DNA from: UBA5069 sp963773745
GTDB taxonomy: Bacteria > Chloroflexota > Anaerolineae > Caldilineales > Caldilineaceae
Reading direction: 5' to 3'
NCBI GenBank assembly: GCA_963773745.1
Contig: CAVZCL010000005.1
Span: 124,001-188,000, forward strand
Length of the DNA stretch: 64,000 nt
The stretch's first letter is position 1. Every line of letters begins with the position of its first letter. Below are positions 37,351 to 48,597 of this stretch, piece by piece. Made by a program: the position numbers and the translations under genes. The notes below the pieces were generated by a model. It was not told the origin of the DNA and did not search any database. It saw only the letters and a list, made by a program, of their open reading frames with translations.

Positions 37351-38617
37351 TTGCGATCCTTTCCCCCCCATCGCGCCGCTGTAGCCGGATCCGTTGCGAC
37401 ACTGCTGCTTGCGACCGTTATTCTGCTTGCTGTGAATGGCAAGCTCATGGCTGCTTCACCGCAGCCTCTTGCCCAGGGGGAGCCGACGCCCACCGCTGCC
37501 CACCAGTCGCTGCTGCCGATTGTTGTTGGGCCTGCGCCCGTAGCCACACAGGCGCCCCCGCCCACTGCGCCCCCGCCCACTGCGCCCCCGCCCACTGCGG
37601 CCCCGCCCACTGCGCCCCCGCCCACTGCGGCCCCGCCCACTGTGGTCCCGCCCACAGTGGTCCCGCCCACTGTGGCCCCGCCCACTGTGACCCCGCCCAC
37701 TGTGGCCCCGCCCACTGTGGTCCCGCCCACAGTGGCCCCGCCTCTGCAGGCCGAGGCCCAGGCGCTCTACACAACACTCTATCTGCCGGCACTATCAGAG
37801 AGTGCAGCCTCGACGGCTGATGTGAGCAGATGCACGCCAGGCACGATCAGCCTAGCGCGGCTGGCTGCGCTGGAGATGCAGATCAACTACTTTCGCCAAA
37901 TGGCCGGCGTCCCGCCGATTGCGCTTGATGGCACCCTGAACGCGCGCGCCCAGGCGGCGGCGCTGATAATGGCGGCGCAGGGCGACCTGAGCCACGATCC
38001 CCCCGAAAGCTGGAGCTGCTACAGCGAAGAGGGATACGACGGCGCCAGCCATTCCAATTTGGGCATCTCCACTGGTTACGACAATCGCACAACAGTCGTC
38101 AACTTCATGCGCGATGCGGGAAGCAACAACGTGGCGGTTGGCCATCGCCAGTGGCTGCTTGCGCCGCCCACGAAGCATATGGGCGCCGGCGAGGTGCAGG
38201 GAAGCAAATGGGACGCATACGCACTCTACGTCGTCAGTGCCATGGAGGGGCCCTCCTATCTGGCCCGCCACGCGTGACGAGTTTGTGGCATGGCCGCCAA
38301 CGGGCTATGTACCGCGCCCCGTGGTCTACGCACGCTGGTCATTCTTCCTGCCCTATGCGGACTTTGGCGCTGCCACGGTTCAGATGCACCTGGACGGCTG
38401 TTCCGTCAATGCAAGCATCATCCATGCAGACACCGCCGGCAGGCCCAGCGTAAATTCCACCTGGAACAGCATTGTCTGGGAGCCGTCGCTTGATTTGCAG
38501 GGGTTGGACTGGTCAACGCCGCACAGTGTGCAGGTGACCATTGCCAACATCAAGAAGCAGAGCGGCGTAGTGCGCGACTTCACCTACGAGATGATGCTCT
38601 TCAACCCCGCGCAGTGA
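37351..38617 (+). CDS. Secreted CAP/SCP-domain protein with Pro/Thr repeat stalk (frameshifted)
   Basis: TTG 37351 follows a GGAGG site by five bases and is the likely start. A signal peptide or anchor helix (VATLLLATVILLAVNGKLMA) is followed by a stalk of PPTxxPPTxx repeats and then a CAP domain (MQINYFRQMAGVPPIALDG, later VGHRQWLLAPP). CAP proteins are extracellular, with varied roles including ligand binding. A shift near 38262 joins the C-terminal beta domain ending at 38617. ALYTTLYLPALSE before the CAP domain recalls the LYLP words of Chloroflexota surface proteins. Confidence 0.8.
37555..37743 (+). repeat. 15-nt tandem repeat inside the CAP gene (Pro/Thr stalk)
   Basis: About a dozen copies of a CCGCCCACTGYGGYC-type 15-base unit are in frame and encode five-residue PPTxx repeats. 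Copy number is likely to vary between strains. Confidence 0.92.
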
Positions 38618-38642
38618 TGGCTTCTGCAAGGTTTTGCGTGCG

Positions 38643-38781
38643 GGGAACGGGGAACCATGTGCGGGGCGCGTTTCGTAGCGGCTGCTTCAGCTGCCGTTAC
38701 TCGAGTACGCGGCGCGCGTCCTCGACGTACGGCAGCTAAAGCAGCCGCTACGAAACGCGCCGCACATGGTTCCCCGTTCCC
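38643..38781. repeat. About 53-bp near-perfect inverted repeat (GCTGCTTCAGCTGCCGT family)
   Basis: Arms 38643-38697 and 38729-38781 are complementary except for a two-base insertion and one mismatch. The GGCTGCTTCAGCTGCCGT word recurs at 57113 inside the subtilase locus. Confidence 0.92.
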
Positions 38782-38823
38782 TGTTCCCTGCCTATAGAGA
38801 AGCCCTGCCTCAACACCTCATTT

Positions 38824-38852
38824 TTGACGGTACTGCTGCCTGCTCCTAGAAT
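38824..38852 (+). promoter_or_regulatory. Sigma70-type promoter for the CHAT gene
   Basis: TTGACG (38824-38829), a 17-base spacer and TAGAAT (38847-38852) lie 55 bases upstream of the CHAT ATG. This indicates the gene is transcribed on its own. Confidence 0.6.
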
Positions 38853-38907
38853 GATCATCTCGCCGGCGCGCCCGCAACGCACTTTGAGGTGCGCCGAAGG
38901 ATGATTC

Positions 38908-40068
38908 ATGCTGCGACACACTGGATTTGACCTCTTTATTGAAAAGAACGAAGACGGCTATTTCAGCCGTGTAATGGATTCGCCCGCAGGCACTGCCGCC
39001 GCGGTCTTTCGCCTGCCCATGGCCGTGGGCGAACTCGAAGCCTTTGCGCGCGCCGCCTCCAGCCCCTTCCGCCCCGATTCGCACCAATTCGAGACGGCGC
39101 GCCGCACGGCGCGCGAATTGGGCACGCGCCTCTTTGACGCCACCTTTGTGGGCGAGGTGGGCGCGATGCTCCACCGCTGTATGGATCTGGCCTACCAGCA
39201 GGCGTCGCGCCTGCGCGTGCGCCTGGCGCTCAGCGAAGCGCCCGAGCTTGTGCGCCTCCCCTGGGAGACGCTCTTTAATCACCTGCGCGATGAGTCCATG
39301 GCGCTCTCCGCGCATGCGCCCCTTTCACGCTACATCGAGCTGTCGCATGTGGTGCGTCCGCTCAAGGTGGCGCAGCCGCTGCGCATGCTGGTGGTGATTG
39401 CCGACCCGCCGGGCTATCCACCCGTGGAGGTGGAACGCGAGTGGCTGGCGCTGCTCGACACGCTGGATGTGCTGGGCAAGCGCGGCCAGTTGATTGTAGA
39501 GCGCATTGTCCGCCCCACCCTCTTTGAGCTGCAGCGACGCCTGCGCGAACAGCCCTATCACATTGTCCACTTTGTGGGCCATGCGCTCTACAACGCGCAG
39601 TCGGCCGAATCGTTCCTTGTGCTGGAAGACGAGCAGCGGCGTGGGCGGCTGGTGAGCGGCGCGCACCTGGCCTCGATGCTGCGCGACCACTTCTCGGTGC
39701 GGCTGGTGGTGCTCCACAGCTGCGGCGCATGGCAGCCGCTGCCACGCGAGCCCTTTACGCACATTGCCTACAACGTGGTCAAGGGGGGCACAGCCAGCGC
39801 GATTGCGCTGCCCTATGAGTTGACCGACCGCGCGGCGCTGGCTTTCAGCTTTGCGCTCTACAGCCGCCTGGCCAATGGCGAGGCGGTGGATGTGGCCACG
39901 GCCGAGGCGCGCCGCACCATGCTCGCCGACAATCCAGGCGTTGAGTGGTGCGCGCCCGTGCTTGTGAGCCGCGTGCCCGAGGGGCAGCTCTTCGAAATTG
40001 CGCCTGCGCAGGGCGCGCCGCCAAGCACCGCCGCCGAGCGCTATGCGGCCTACAGGCGGCCGGGGTGA
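38908..40068 (+). CDS. Stand-alone CHAT-domain protease
   Basis: The 386-residue protein has a CHAT (caspase-like) domain over its C-terminal 230 residues. The catalytic His is His225 in IVHFVGHALYN and the Cys is Cys272 in VVLHSCGAW; PYELTDRAALAFSFALY is also typical. The N-terminal 150 residues look like the usual CHAT lead-in (LRVRLALSEAPELVRLPWE). CHAT proteases often serve as effectors in conflict or programmed-death systems, usually fused to or beside sensor proteins. Here none is adjacent: the neighbours are a CAP protein and gnd. The ATG at 38908 follows an AAGGA site, and a promoter lies at 38824. Confidence 0.88.
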   Translation: MLRHTGFDLFIEKNEDGYFSRVMDSPAGTAAAVFRLPMAVGELEAFARAASSPFRPDSHQFETARRTARELGTRLFDATFVGEVGAMLHRCMDLAYQQASRLRVRLALSEAPELVRLPWETLFNHLRDESMALSAHAPLSRYIELSHVVRPLKVAQPLRMLVVIADPPGYPPVEVEREWLALLDTLDVLGKRGQLIVERIVRPTLFELQRRLREQPYHIVHFVGHALYNAQSAESFLVLEDEQRRGRLVSGAHLASMLRDHFSVRLVVLHSCGAWQPLPREPFTHIAYNVVKGGTASAIALPYELTDRAALAFSFALYSRLANGEAVDVATAEARRTMLADNPGVEWCAPVLVSRVPEGQLFEIAPAQGAPPSTAAERYAAYRRPG

Positions 40069-40255
40069 GACCACAGTGGTGCTGCGCCGTATACGCTTCC
40101 ACCACTTCGTAAGCAGCACCGCTGCCACGCATGGGAAACCGACATAGACTCGCAGATCGTTGATGAAGCGCGGAGACTCAACTTGTAATCACCTTTACCG
40201 CGTGGCAGTGGCGCCCTCCGCGCAGCACGCCCACCCCTTCCATTGAGGAGCAGCA

Positions 40256-41740
40256 ATGACTCTCTCCACAGACGCAGACGCAGCCGCAAACGCAAACGCC
40301 ATCGCCGACATTGGCCTGATTGGCCTGGCCGTCATGGGCCAGAACCTTGTCCTCAATTTCGAGCGCAACGGCTATACCGTGGCCGTCTACAACCGCACCA
40401 CCGCCACCATGGAGGAATTTGTGGCGGCGCACCCGGGCAAGCAGCTTGTCCCCGCGTCCACACTCGAGGAACTCGTGGCTGCCATCAAGCGCCCGCGCAA
40501 GATTCTGATCATGGTCAAGGCCGGCATACCGGTGGATGCAGTGATCGAGGGGCTGGTGCCGCTGCTTGAACCGGGCGACCTGATTATGGACGGCGGCAAC
40601 AGCTACTTTGCCGACACTGAGCGGCGCACCGTCGAGCTTGAGGCGCTGGGGCTGCGCTATCTGGGCATGGGCATCAGCGGCGGTGAGGAGGGCGCGCTGT
40701 GGGGGCCGAGCATTATGCCCGGCGGCTCGGCCGAGATCTGGGCGGAGGTGCGCCCCCTCTTTGAGGCTGTGGCGGCCAAGGCGCCTGAGGATGGGAAACC
40801 GTGCGTGGTCTATTTGGGGCCGCGTGGCGCGGGCCACTACGTAAAGATGGTGCACAACGGCATTGAGTATGGTGACATGCAGCTCATTGCCGAGGCGTAC
40901 GACATCCTGCAGCGCGCCGGCAGGCTCCATGCAGGGGATCTGGCCGAGGTCTTCAGCGAGTGGAACAGCGGCGAACTCAACAGCTTCCTCATTGAAATCA
41001 CCGCGCAGATCTTTCAGAAGCGCGACGAGAAGACGGGCGCACCGCTGGTGGACATGGTGCTTGACCGCGCGGCCCAGAAGGGCACGGGCAAGTGGACGAG
41101 CCAGGATGCGCTCAACGTGAGTGCGCCCATTCCCACCATCAACGCCGCCGTCACCGAGCGCATTCTCTCAAGCATGAAGGAGGAGCGTGTGGAAGCAGCC
41201 AAAGTGCTGCCCACAAGTCCCCTCGATGAAGGGCCGCTTGGTGGGAGTATGGCCCTGCAAAACGATCGTGCCGCGCTGATTGATGCCGTGCGCCAGGCGC
41301 TCTACGCCTCCAAGATCAGCGCCTATGCACAGGGTATGGCCATGCTTCACCTCGCCAGCATTGGCCACACCTATTCGCTGGACCTGGCGGCAATCGCTGC
41401 CATTTGGCGCGCCGGCTGCATCATCCGCGCGCAGTTCCTCAACCGCATTACCGAGGCGTACACGCTCAACCCCGAGCTTGCCAACCTGCTGCTGGACCCG
41501 GCGCTGGGCGGTGCCGTGGCCGAGCGGCTGCCGGCGTGGCGCAAGGTGGTGCAGCTTGCCGTGGGGCTGGGCATTCCCACGCCTGCCTTCAGCGCCAGCC
41601 TGGCCTACTATGATTCATACAGCAGCGCGCGCCTGCCCGCCAACCTCATCCAGGCGCAGCGCGACTTCTTCGGCGCGCACACCTACGAGCGGGTGGACGA
41701 ACTGGGCAACTTCCACTCGGAGTGGGGGGAAAATGGGTAA
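40256..41740 (+). CDS. gnd: 6-phosphogluconate dehydrogenase (decarboxylating)
   Basis: The 494-residue enzyme shows the NADP-binding GLAVMGQNLVLNF, the substrate signature MDGGNSYFADTERR, GISGGEEGA, KMVHNGIEYGDMQ and GTGKWTSQDAL. It oxidises 6-phosphogluconate to ribulose 5-phosphate in the pentose phosphate pathway. Length and motifs are those of the long, dimeric form. A GAGGAGC site precedes ATG 40256. No partner pathway gene is adjacent. Confidence 0.97.
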   Translation: MTLSTDADAAANANAIADIGLIGLAVMGQNLVLNFERNGYTVAVYNRTTATMEEFVAAHPGKQLVPASTLEELVAAIKRPRKILIMVKAGIPVDAVIEGLVPLLEPGDLIMDGGNSYFADTERRTVELEALGLRYLGMGISGGEEGALWGPSIMPGGSAEIWAEVRPLFEAVAAKAPEDGKPCVVYLGPRGAGHYVKMVHNGIEYGDMQLIAEAYDILQRAGRLHAGDLAEVFSEWNSGELNSFLIEITAQIFQKRDEKTGAPLVDMVLDRAAQKGTGKWTSQDALNVSAPIPTINAAVTERILSSMKEERVEAAKVLPTSPLDEGPLGGSMALQNDRAALIDAVRQALYASKISAYAQGMAMLHLASIGHTYSLDLAAIAAIWRAGCIIRAQFLNRITEAYTLNPELANLLLDPALGGAVAERLPAWRKVVQLAVGLGIPTPAFSASLAYYDSYSSARLPANLIQAQRDFFGAHTYERVDELGNFHSEWGENG

Positions 41741-41751
41741 GTCGTGAAGTC

Positions 41752-41908
41752 GTAGGTCACGTCTCCTGGCGTGACGCAGCCCGCAGGGCTGAATGTTTGG
41801 GATACGTTGAACGTTGGCTATGCGGCGAGGTTCAGCCCTGCGGGCTGCGTCACGTCAGGAGACGTGACCTACAACGCGTCAGTTCAGCCCTGCGGGCTGC
41901 GTCACGCC
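41752..41908. repeat. 42-bp inverted repeat plus an extra half copy
   Basis: Arms 41752-41793 and 41831-41872 match with one mismatch; a third partial copy runs 41879-41908. Words: GTAGGTCACGTCTCCTGGCG joined to GACGCAGCCCGCAGGGCTGAA. The first word recurs at 52315. Confidence 0.93.
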
Positions 41909-41958
41909 TTACGCCGCAACAATCTGTCTTTTCGGGCCCAGGAGGACTTTTGCACGAA

Positions 41959-42534
<576 letters not shown>

Positions 42535-44750
42535 CCATGACGGCGAAGAGCGCCCAGATGGCCATCAGGTCGGGCAGGGCGTAGGAGATGTCGAGCAGCC
42601 CGTGCGCAAGCGCGGCCAAAGTTGCGGCGGCAATGCCCACATAGAGCACGGGCCACTGCGCCGACGACATGCGTGTGCGGGCGCGCACCACCACGCCGTT
42701 GATGACCAGCAGCCAGAAGAAGAGCCCCAGCGCCATTCCGGGCAGCCCCAGGCGCGTCCACCAATCCAGCAGCCACGTGTGGGGATGGTTGAGGTTCGGC
42801 TCCATCCACGCCTGCGGCAGAATGTAGTGGCTGCGATAGGCGTAGAGGAAGTTGTCGGGGCCTACGCCATGCAGCTTGTGGTCGAGCCCCATCTCCCAGC
42901 CGCTGCGCCAGAGGTTGAGGCGCAGAAAGCCCGTCCCCTGCGCCGTGTTGAGCAGGTTGGAGAGGCGGTCACTCCCCACAAAGGGGAGCAGCCCCACGAC
43001 CATGAGCGCACCCAACCCCGCAATCAGCCAGAGCACGCGCCGCGAACGCTGCGCCCGCGCCAGAATCAGCCAGCCGCCAGCCCAGAGCGTGGCCAGCATC
43101 ACGGGCAGCGCAACAAAGAGACCGGCGCGGCTGAAGGTGAGCAGATAGGCAGCGGCCTGCGGCAGCGCCAGCAGCAGGCAGATCAGGCGCACGCGCCCCT
43201 CGCTGCGCAAGAGCGCCAACGCCAGCGTAACGGCCAGCGTGCGGTTGAGGTAGAGCGCCAGGTTGTTGGGCGATCCGTAGAAGGCGCGCAGTCGATTCAC
43301 ACCCTCGGCCGGAATAATCACGCTTGCAGCGGGATAGAGCAGCAACGAAGCGAAGGTCATGACGGCGGCCCCCAGCAGCCAGCCACCGAAGATGATGTTG
43401 ACATCGCGCGCCAGCGCACGCGATGTCTGCATGGTTAGCGCCAGCCCCGCCGCCAGCGCCACAGCCATGAGAAAGACCGTGCGCCACTCACGCAGCGCCA
43501 CGCTGCCATGCTCTGCGGCGAAGACAGCAACCAGCGCCCACGAGGCAATCAGCGCCAGCAGCAGAATGGGCCCCGGTGCAAGGCGATAGCCTGTGCGTGC
43601 ACCGCTCCATTGGTGCAGCAGCCAGTGCACCAGCGCCACGCCCAGCCCCAGATAAACGCCCGTATCCACAAGGTTCAGCGCGCGGCCCGGCAGCAGCGGC
43701 AACGCAAAGCCAAAGTAGAAGGGCAGCGCAAAGAAGAGCGCACCGTACCAGAGCGACGGGCGCACGACCCCTGCCACGCCCAGCAGCCCCAGCCCGCCCA
43801 GCCCAACCATCCAGTTGTCCACCCACACGCTCAGCGCCAGCAGCGCCACACCGAGCAACGCAAGCAGGGGCGCAGCGCGCAGAACGCGCGCATCGTCGAG
43901 CAGCGCGCCAAGGCGGGGGCGCACGCCGCGTGCGCCGCGTCGTATGGCAACACGCTTGACCCAGCGCGCGCCGATCCAGCCAGAGGGGCGTGGCGCACCA
44001 TGCCGCGAGCACAAGCAGCAGCACGCCCGGCCAGCGCTGGTAGGGGGGCGGTGGCAGCGCATCCACCGCAATCGCGCGGATGGGCGTCTGCCCCCAGCTG
44101 CGCCATACCTCCACGCGCACGCTGTGGTCGGCCTCGGCGGGCGGCCCCTCCAGCCGATGGACGCGTACCCAGGTGGCTACCGGCGCGCCGCTCGCTGCGC
44201 CTGCTTCACCTGCTGCGCCAGCCTCACCTGCTGCGCCTGCTGTGCTTGCAACAAGATCCGGTGCATAGAAGGGACGATAGCCGCTGCGCAGCGGCGGGGC
44301 TGGTCTGTGTCCGTCGCTTGTGGGCAGCAGGTTGGCGGGCTCGCCATCCACCGTCACGTAGATATAGCCCCAGTAATCGCCCAGCGCCAGCTTGAGCGCC
44401 AGATCGCCCCCGGTGTAGGTAAAAGTAAAGACGCCCGATGGCTCAAGTTCAGGCGCGGCCGGCTCGGCAGGGTCTGCGCCCTCCGGCCCCGTTTGCCAGC
44501 CGGGCGAATAGTGGATGGCAGGGCTGTCCATGCGCGCCACCACGCCGGGCAGAATCGCCGCCAGTGCTGCCGGCTCCGGCTCCACAATGGGGTTGCGGCG
44601 CTCCTCGCCAAACTCGGTTGTCAGCGCAAAGAAGCCGGCCACCGCCAGGCTCAGCGCCAGCACCAGCAGGAGCGTGCGACGACGTGCATCTGTAGAGCGG
44701 CTGCGGGCGAAAAAACGGCGGAGGGTCATGGACGCAATCGTATCACAAGG

Positions 44751-44797
44751 TAGGGAGTAGGGAGTAGGGAGTAGGGAGTAGAGATAGGGAGTAGGGA
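44751..44797. repeat. TAGGGAG tandem repeat
   Basis: Six or more TAGGGAG units upstream of the O-antigen ligase gene form a G-rich run that could adopt a G-quadruplex. The rest of the 295-base divergent gap shows nothing I can name. Confidence 0.85.
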
Positions 44798-45024
44798 CAG
44801 TCTCTCTGTTGACTTGCCTGCTCCCTGTTCCCTTTTCTTTGCACCCGCACAGAGGGGGCGCAAATTGACCGAAATGGCCGCCCCTGCGCTAGAATCAAGG
44901 GTATGCCATTTTGCGGCGCGTTATTTTTGTTGCCAACAGGCCCGGAATCGCCGCTGCCGGATTTATGCTGATCTACACTTGACACGCACTGTGTCGAAGT
45001 CTGGGTGAAGAGGAGTCAGTCGAC

Positions 45025-45672
45025 ATGAGTAAATTGGTGCTCGAAGCAGCGCTGCGCGACGCTCAGGCGGTCAAGGCAAAGCATCTGCGCAATCAGGGAC
45101 TGGTTCCCATTAACGTCTACGGCAAGGGTGTGAAGCCCGTGTCGCTGGTGGTTGGCCAACGTGAGATGGATCTGACGCTGCGTCATGGTGGCGGCTCTCA
45201 GCTCATTGAGGTGCAGGTGGCCGGTGGCGAAACGCACAATGTGCTTGTCAAGGAAATTCAGCGCCAGCCGGTGGGCCGCCGCGTGCTGCACGTGGACATG
45301 ATGGCCGTGCGCATGGACGAGATGCAGAATGTCAACGTGCCGATTTCGCGCACGGGCAAGCCTGCGGATCAGGCCGGCTTCATGATGCTCCAGAATCTGG
45401 AGTCTGTGGCGATTGAGGCGTTGCCCAGCAATATCCCCGCTTCGATTGAAGTGGATATTAGCGGGCTGACCCCCGAAACCCCTGTACGCGTGGCAGACCT
45501 GCCCGTCATCGAGGGCGTGACCTACCTGGCCGAAGAAGACGAGCACGTCTTCGCCATGGTGGCGCTGCGTGTGGCCGAGGAAGAAGCAGAGACCACGGAA
45601 CTTGAGGGTGAGGAGTCGGCGGAGCCCGAGGTTGTGGGCCGCGACCGCGATGAGGACGAAGAAGGGGAATAA
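45025..45672 (+). CDS. rplY: 50S ribosomal protein L25/CTC family
   Basis: The 215-residue protein has the L25 RNA-binding domain (LRNQGLVPINVYGKG, then LIEVQVAGGETHNVLVKEIQ) and the long-form CTC beta domain (VNVPISRTGKPADQAG). It ends in an acidic tail, as is usual for long L25. It binds 5S rRNA in the large ribosomal subunit. GAGGAG upstream of ATG 45025 supports the start, and a terminator follows at 45704. Confidence 0.95.
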   Translation: MSKLVLEAALRDAQAVKAKHLRNQGLVPINVYGKGVKPVSLVVGQREMDLTLRHGGGSQLIEVQVAGGETHNVLVKEIQRQPVGRRVLHVDMMAVRMDEMQNVNVPISRTGKPADQAGFMMLQNLESVAIEALPSNIPASIEVDISGLTPETPVRVADLPVIEGVTYLAEEDEHVFAMVALRVAEEEAETTELEGEESAEPEVVGRDRDEDEEGE

Positions 45673-45703
45673 CCCTCCTTCGCAGCAATTGCATGAACGA
45701 TCA

Positions 45704-45735
45704 GGGCCGCTCCCCGGCAGGGGGGCGGCCTTTTG
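45704..45735 (+). terminator. Rho-independent terminator after rplY
   Basis: GGCCGCTCCCC pairs with GGGGGCGGCC (one bulge) and is followed by TTTTGTTTTG. Confidence 0.85.
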
Positions 45736-45739
45736 TTTT

Positions 45740-45886
45740 GGGTGTGGGAACCAACATTCCGGTACGTAGTCTCTACCCGGAAGATGCTCCTGGCGTGACC
45801 CACGGTCGGGTTACGCCCCGTCTTTATTCTGCGTTGTGCCCGCAAGGCGTGACGTCTGCGTACCTGAATTTTGGTTCCCGACACCC
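45740..45886. repeat. Imperfect inverted repeat between rplY and dnaX
   Basis: GGGTGTGGGAACCAACATTC at 45740 pairs with GAATTTTGGTTCCCGACACCC ending at 45886. The interior carries a CTCCTGGCGTGACC word as at 41765. Confidence 0.75.
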
Positions 45887-45904
45887 GATATCCGCCCATT
45901 TCGA

Positions 45905-45933
45905 TTGCCACGCGACCCTTTCAATGGTAAAAT
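45905..45933 (+). promoter_or_regulatory. Sigma70-type promoter for the dnaX operon
   Basis: TTGCCA (45905-45910), 17 bases, TAAAAT (45928-45933); five of six matches in each hexamer. It leaves a leader of about 65 bases before the dnaX ATG at 46006. Confidence 0.65.
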
Positions 45934-46005
45934 TGGTTCGCATATCTCTGCGGCGCAAACTGCTCCAGCTCTGTCCGGCGCACCGTTCTCCTCCAGAAAG
46001 CACCC

Positions 46006-47661
46006 ATGTCTACAACGCTCTACCGCAAGTGGCGCAGCCAGAACTTTGAAGAGGTGATTGGGCAGGAGCACGTCACACGCACCCTGCGCAACGCCCTGCA
46101 GGAAGGGCGACTGGCGCATGCCTACCTCTTCTCCGGCCCACGCGGCACGGGCAAAACGAGCACGGCGCGCATTCTGGCCAAGGCGCTCAACTGCACCGCG
46201 CCCGAGGGCGAACGTCCCTGCAACCACTGCTCGCACTGCACCGCCATCAGCGAAGGGCGCTTTGTCGATCTGATCGAGATCGACGCGGCCAGCAACAACA
46301 GTGTTGACGACGTACGCGAACTGCGCGACAAGGTCAACTTCCGCCCCGCCGAGGGTGACGTCAAGATCTACATTATCGACGAAGTGCACATGCTCAGCGG
46401 TGCGGCCTTCAACGCGCTGCTCAAGACGCTGGAGGAGCCGCCCCCCTACGTGCGCTTCATCCTGGCCACGACCGAACCGCACAAGATTCCCGCCACTGTG
46501 CTCAGCCGCTGCCAGCGCTTTGATTTCCGCCGCATTCCCGTGGCCGAGATTGCCGCCCACCTGCGCCACATCCTCACCGAGGAGCAGCGCCAGGCAGAGG
46601 ACGAAGCGCTCACCGCGATTGCCGCGCAGCGCCCAGGGCTGCATGCGCGATGCCGTCTCCTTGCTCGACCAGATGATGAGCAGCGGAAGCGACGTCGTCA
46701 CCTTTGGGCAGGTGCAGGAGGCGCTGGGCGCCGTGAGCATGCAGCACGTGGCCGCCTTTGTAGACGCACTGGCCGACCGCGATGTGGCGCGCGGGCTGGG
46801 CGTCATCCACGGCCTCACATCCGGCGGCGCGAGCCTGAGCGAATTTTGCCGCCAGGTGATTGAGCACCTGCGCAGCGTGCTGGTACAGGCGCTGACGCAT
46901 GACCCGAGCTTGCTGGCCGATCTCCCCGCCGATGGGCGCACCCTCATCGAGCGGCAGGCGGCGCGCATGACGCCCGCCACACTCCTCTTTGCCATTCGCC
47001 GCTTTGTGGATGCGCTGCAGGAGATGAAGGGGGACTTTCAGCCGCAGTTGCCGCTGGAGATGGCGCTGATTGAGAGCATTGAGGGGCCGCCGGTGGTTGC
47101 CGTGGCGCAGCCCGCCGCAGCGAGCCAGCCGGCGCAGAGCAGAGCCCCCGCCGGGCACTCCTCGGCGCACCACGTGGTGCAGCAGGCCGGCGCACTGCTG
47201 CTGGCGCTGCCGCCACTGCAGTTGCCGCCGCCAACGCCGCCGCCAACGCCGCCCCCATTGACGAACAAGCGGTGGAGCAACTGCGCCTGCGCATGCGCGA
47301 CTTCCTCAAGCTCGTCAAGTCGCGCTGCGGCATTCAGGTGCAGGGCTATCTCAACAGTTGGCGCGATATTGCAATTGCGGGCGATCGCGCCGCCTTTGCC
47401 CTGGGCAACAACGAGTTTTCGCTGCAGATGCTTGCCAAGCCCGAAACCAAGGCGCAGGTGGAAGAGGTGCTCTCCGAATTTCTCGGCGCGCCCTTTAGTG
47501 TGGAATTCCAGATCGGCGACCGCGCCCGGCTGGCCATGGCCGCCAATGCCGCACCCGCGAGCGGGCCTCACAGCGGCCCCGATCCGCTCGTGGAGTTCGC
47601 CGTTTCCGAGTTGCACGCCGAGGTGAAAGCGGGCCAGATCGACAAGCGGAAAGGCAAGTAA
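46006..47661 (+). CDS. dnaX: DNA polymerase III subunit gamma/tau (frameshifted)
   Basis: The clamp-loader ATPase is clear: YRKWRSQNFEEVIGQEHV, Walker A FSGPRGTGKTSTARI, the zinc-finger Cys residues (CNHCSHC plus an upstream Cys), IIDEVHMLS and FILATTEPHKIP. GCMRDAVSLLDQM is reached after an extra base near 46635, and the C-terminal domain (QLRLRMRDFLKLVKS onward) after a compensating shift near 47240. The total length then equals 551 residues. Neither shift site has the A-rich slippery heptamer of programmed dnaX frameshifting. It heads the conserved dnaX-ybaB-recR order. Confidence 0.93.
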
Positions 47662-48061
47662 TGCGGAGTTTGAGAGAATGGATTGGCGCGCGCCTTGCCG
47701 CATGGATTCTGCTGGCGGGTATGGCGCTGTTGGCGGTCATGCACATTCTCATTCTGGCGGGCGCGCTGCCCCCGATTTTGTGTGGGGCGGCATGGCGACC
47801 GACAGCACGCGCCTCTATCTGCTGGAGGCGCTGGCGCTGCTGCTGCTGGCGCTCTTTGCGTGGATTGTGGCGCGGCGCGTGCGCATCATTGGAACGGGAC
47901 AGCCCGGTTTGGGCGTCAGAATCGGTGCGTGGGTGGTCTTCGCCTACATGACGCTCAACATCCTGGGCAACCTGGCCTCGGGCATGAGCCTGGAGCGGTT
48001 GCTCTTTGCGCCAGTCACGCTGATCCTGGCGTTGCTCGCCCTGCGTGTAGCTGTAGAGTAG
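47661..48061 (+). CDS. Small four-helix membrane protein, unknown (frameshifted)
   Basis: The ATG at 47661 overlaps the dnaX stop (TAATG). A first helix (LAAWILLAGMALLAVMHILI) is followed, after a shift near 47750, by three more (LYLLEALALLLLALFAWIVA, WVVFAYMTLNILGNLASG, FAPVTLILALLALRVAV). At about 133 residues it resembles small conserved four-helix proteins of unknown role. Its position inside the dnaX-ybaB-recR block suggests co-expression rather than a shared function. Confidence 0.65.
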
Positions 48062-48206
48062 GCTGTAGAGTAGGCTGTTGGGCGCCGGGTGTAGAAGCAC
48101 GACACCCGACCACCCGACACCCGAAATACAGGACATTTGACCATTCCAGTACGTTGTGAAATCTGTCACAATCAGAACCAGTGGAGAACAGGAAGGGAAC
48201 CTGAAC

Positions 48207-48587
48207 ATGGCGAAGGGTAAATCCGGAGGCAGTCGGCCGGGCGGGCGCAATCTGCCGCCCATGGGCGGCATGGGCAACATGGGCAACATCATGTCGCAGA
48301 TGCAGAAGATTCAGGAAGACATGGCTGCGGCCGAAGAGGCGCTGGCCGCCGAAGAGGTGAGCGTGAGCGCAGGCGGCGGCATGGTGACGGTGGTCGCATC
48401 GGGCCAGCAGGAGATCAAGTCCCTCACCATCAACCCCGAAGTTGTTTCGGCGGACGATGTGGAGTTGCTGCAGGATATGGTGCTCGCGGCCGTCAACGAG
48501 GCGCTCGAGAAGTCGCGTGCGCTCAAGGAAGAGCGCATGGGTTCCGTCACCAGCGGCCTCAACCTGCCGCCTGGGCTGGGCTTCTAG
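48207..48587 (+). CDS. ybaB: YbaB/EbfC nucleoid-associated protein
   Basis: After a Gly-rich N-terminus the protein has the YbaB helix (MSQMQKIQEDMAAAEEALAA) and the SAGGGMVTVVASGQQEIKSL strand signature, then a helix with a Leu-rich face. YbaB dimers bind DNA without strict sequence preference. The gene sits between dnaX and recR, the usual place. ATG 48207 follows an AGGAAGGG site by six bases. Confidence 0.95.
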   Translation: MAKGKSGGSRPGGRNLPPMGGMGNMGNIMSQMQKIQEDMAAAEEALAAEEVSVSAGGGMVTVVASGQQEIKSLTINPEVVSADDVELLQDMVLAAVNEALEKSRALKEERMGSVTSGLNLPPGLGF

Positions 48588-48597
48588 AGCAACTTTG

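Noticed and set aside
37555..37743. Tandem 15-base repeats as a CRISPR or satellite array
   Set aside because: Units are contiguous without spacers and encode an in-frame Pro/Thr stalk.
46600..47260. Programmed frameshifting in dnaX
   Set aside because: The first shift lies inside the clamp-loader core, not at the gamma/tau boundary, and neither site has an A-rich slippery heptamer. Both behave as compensating single-base errors.
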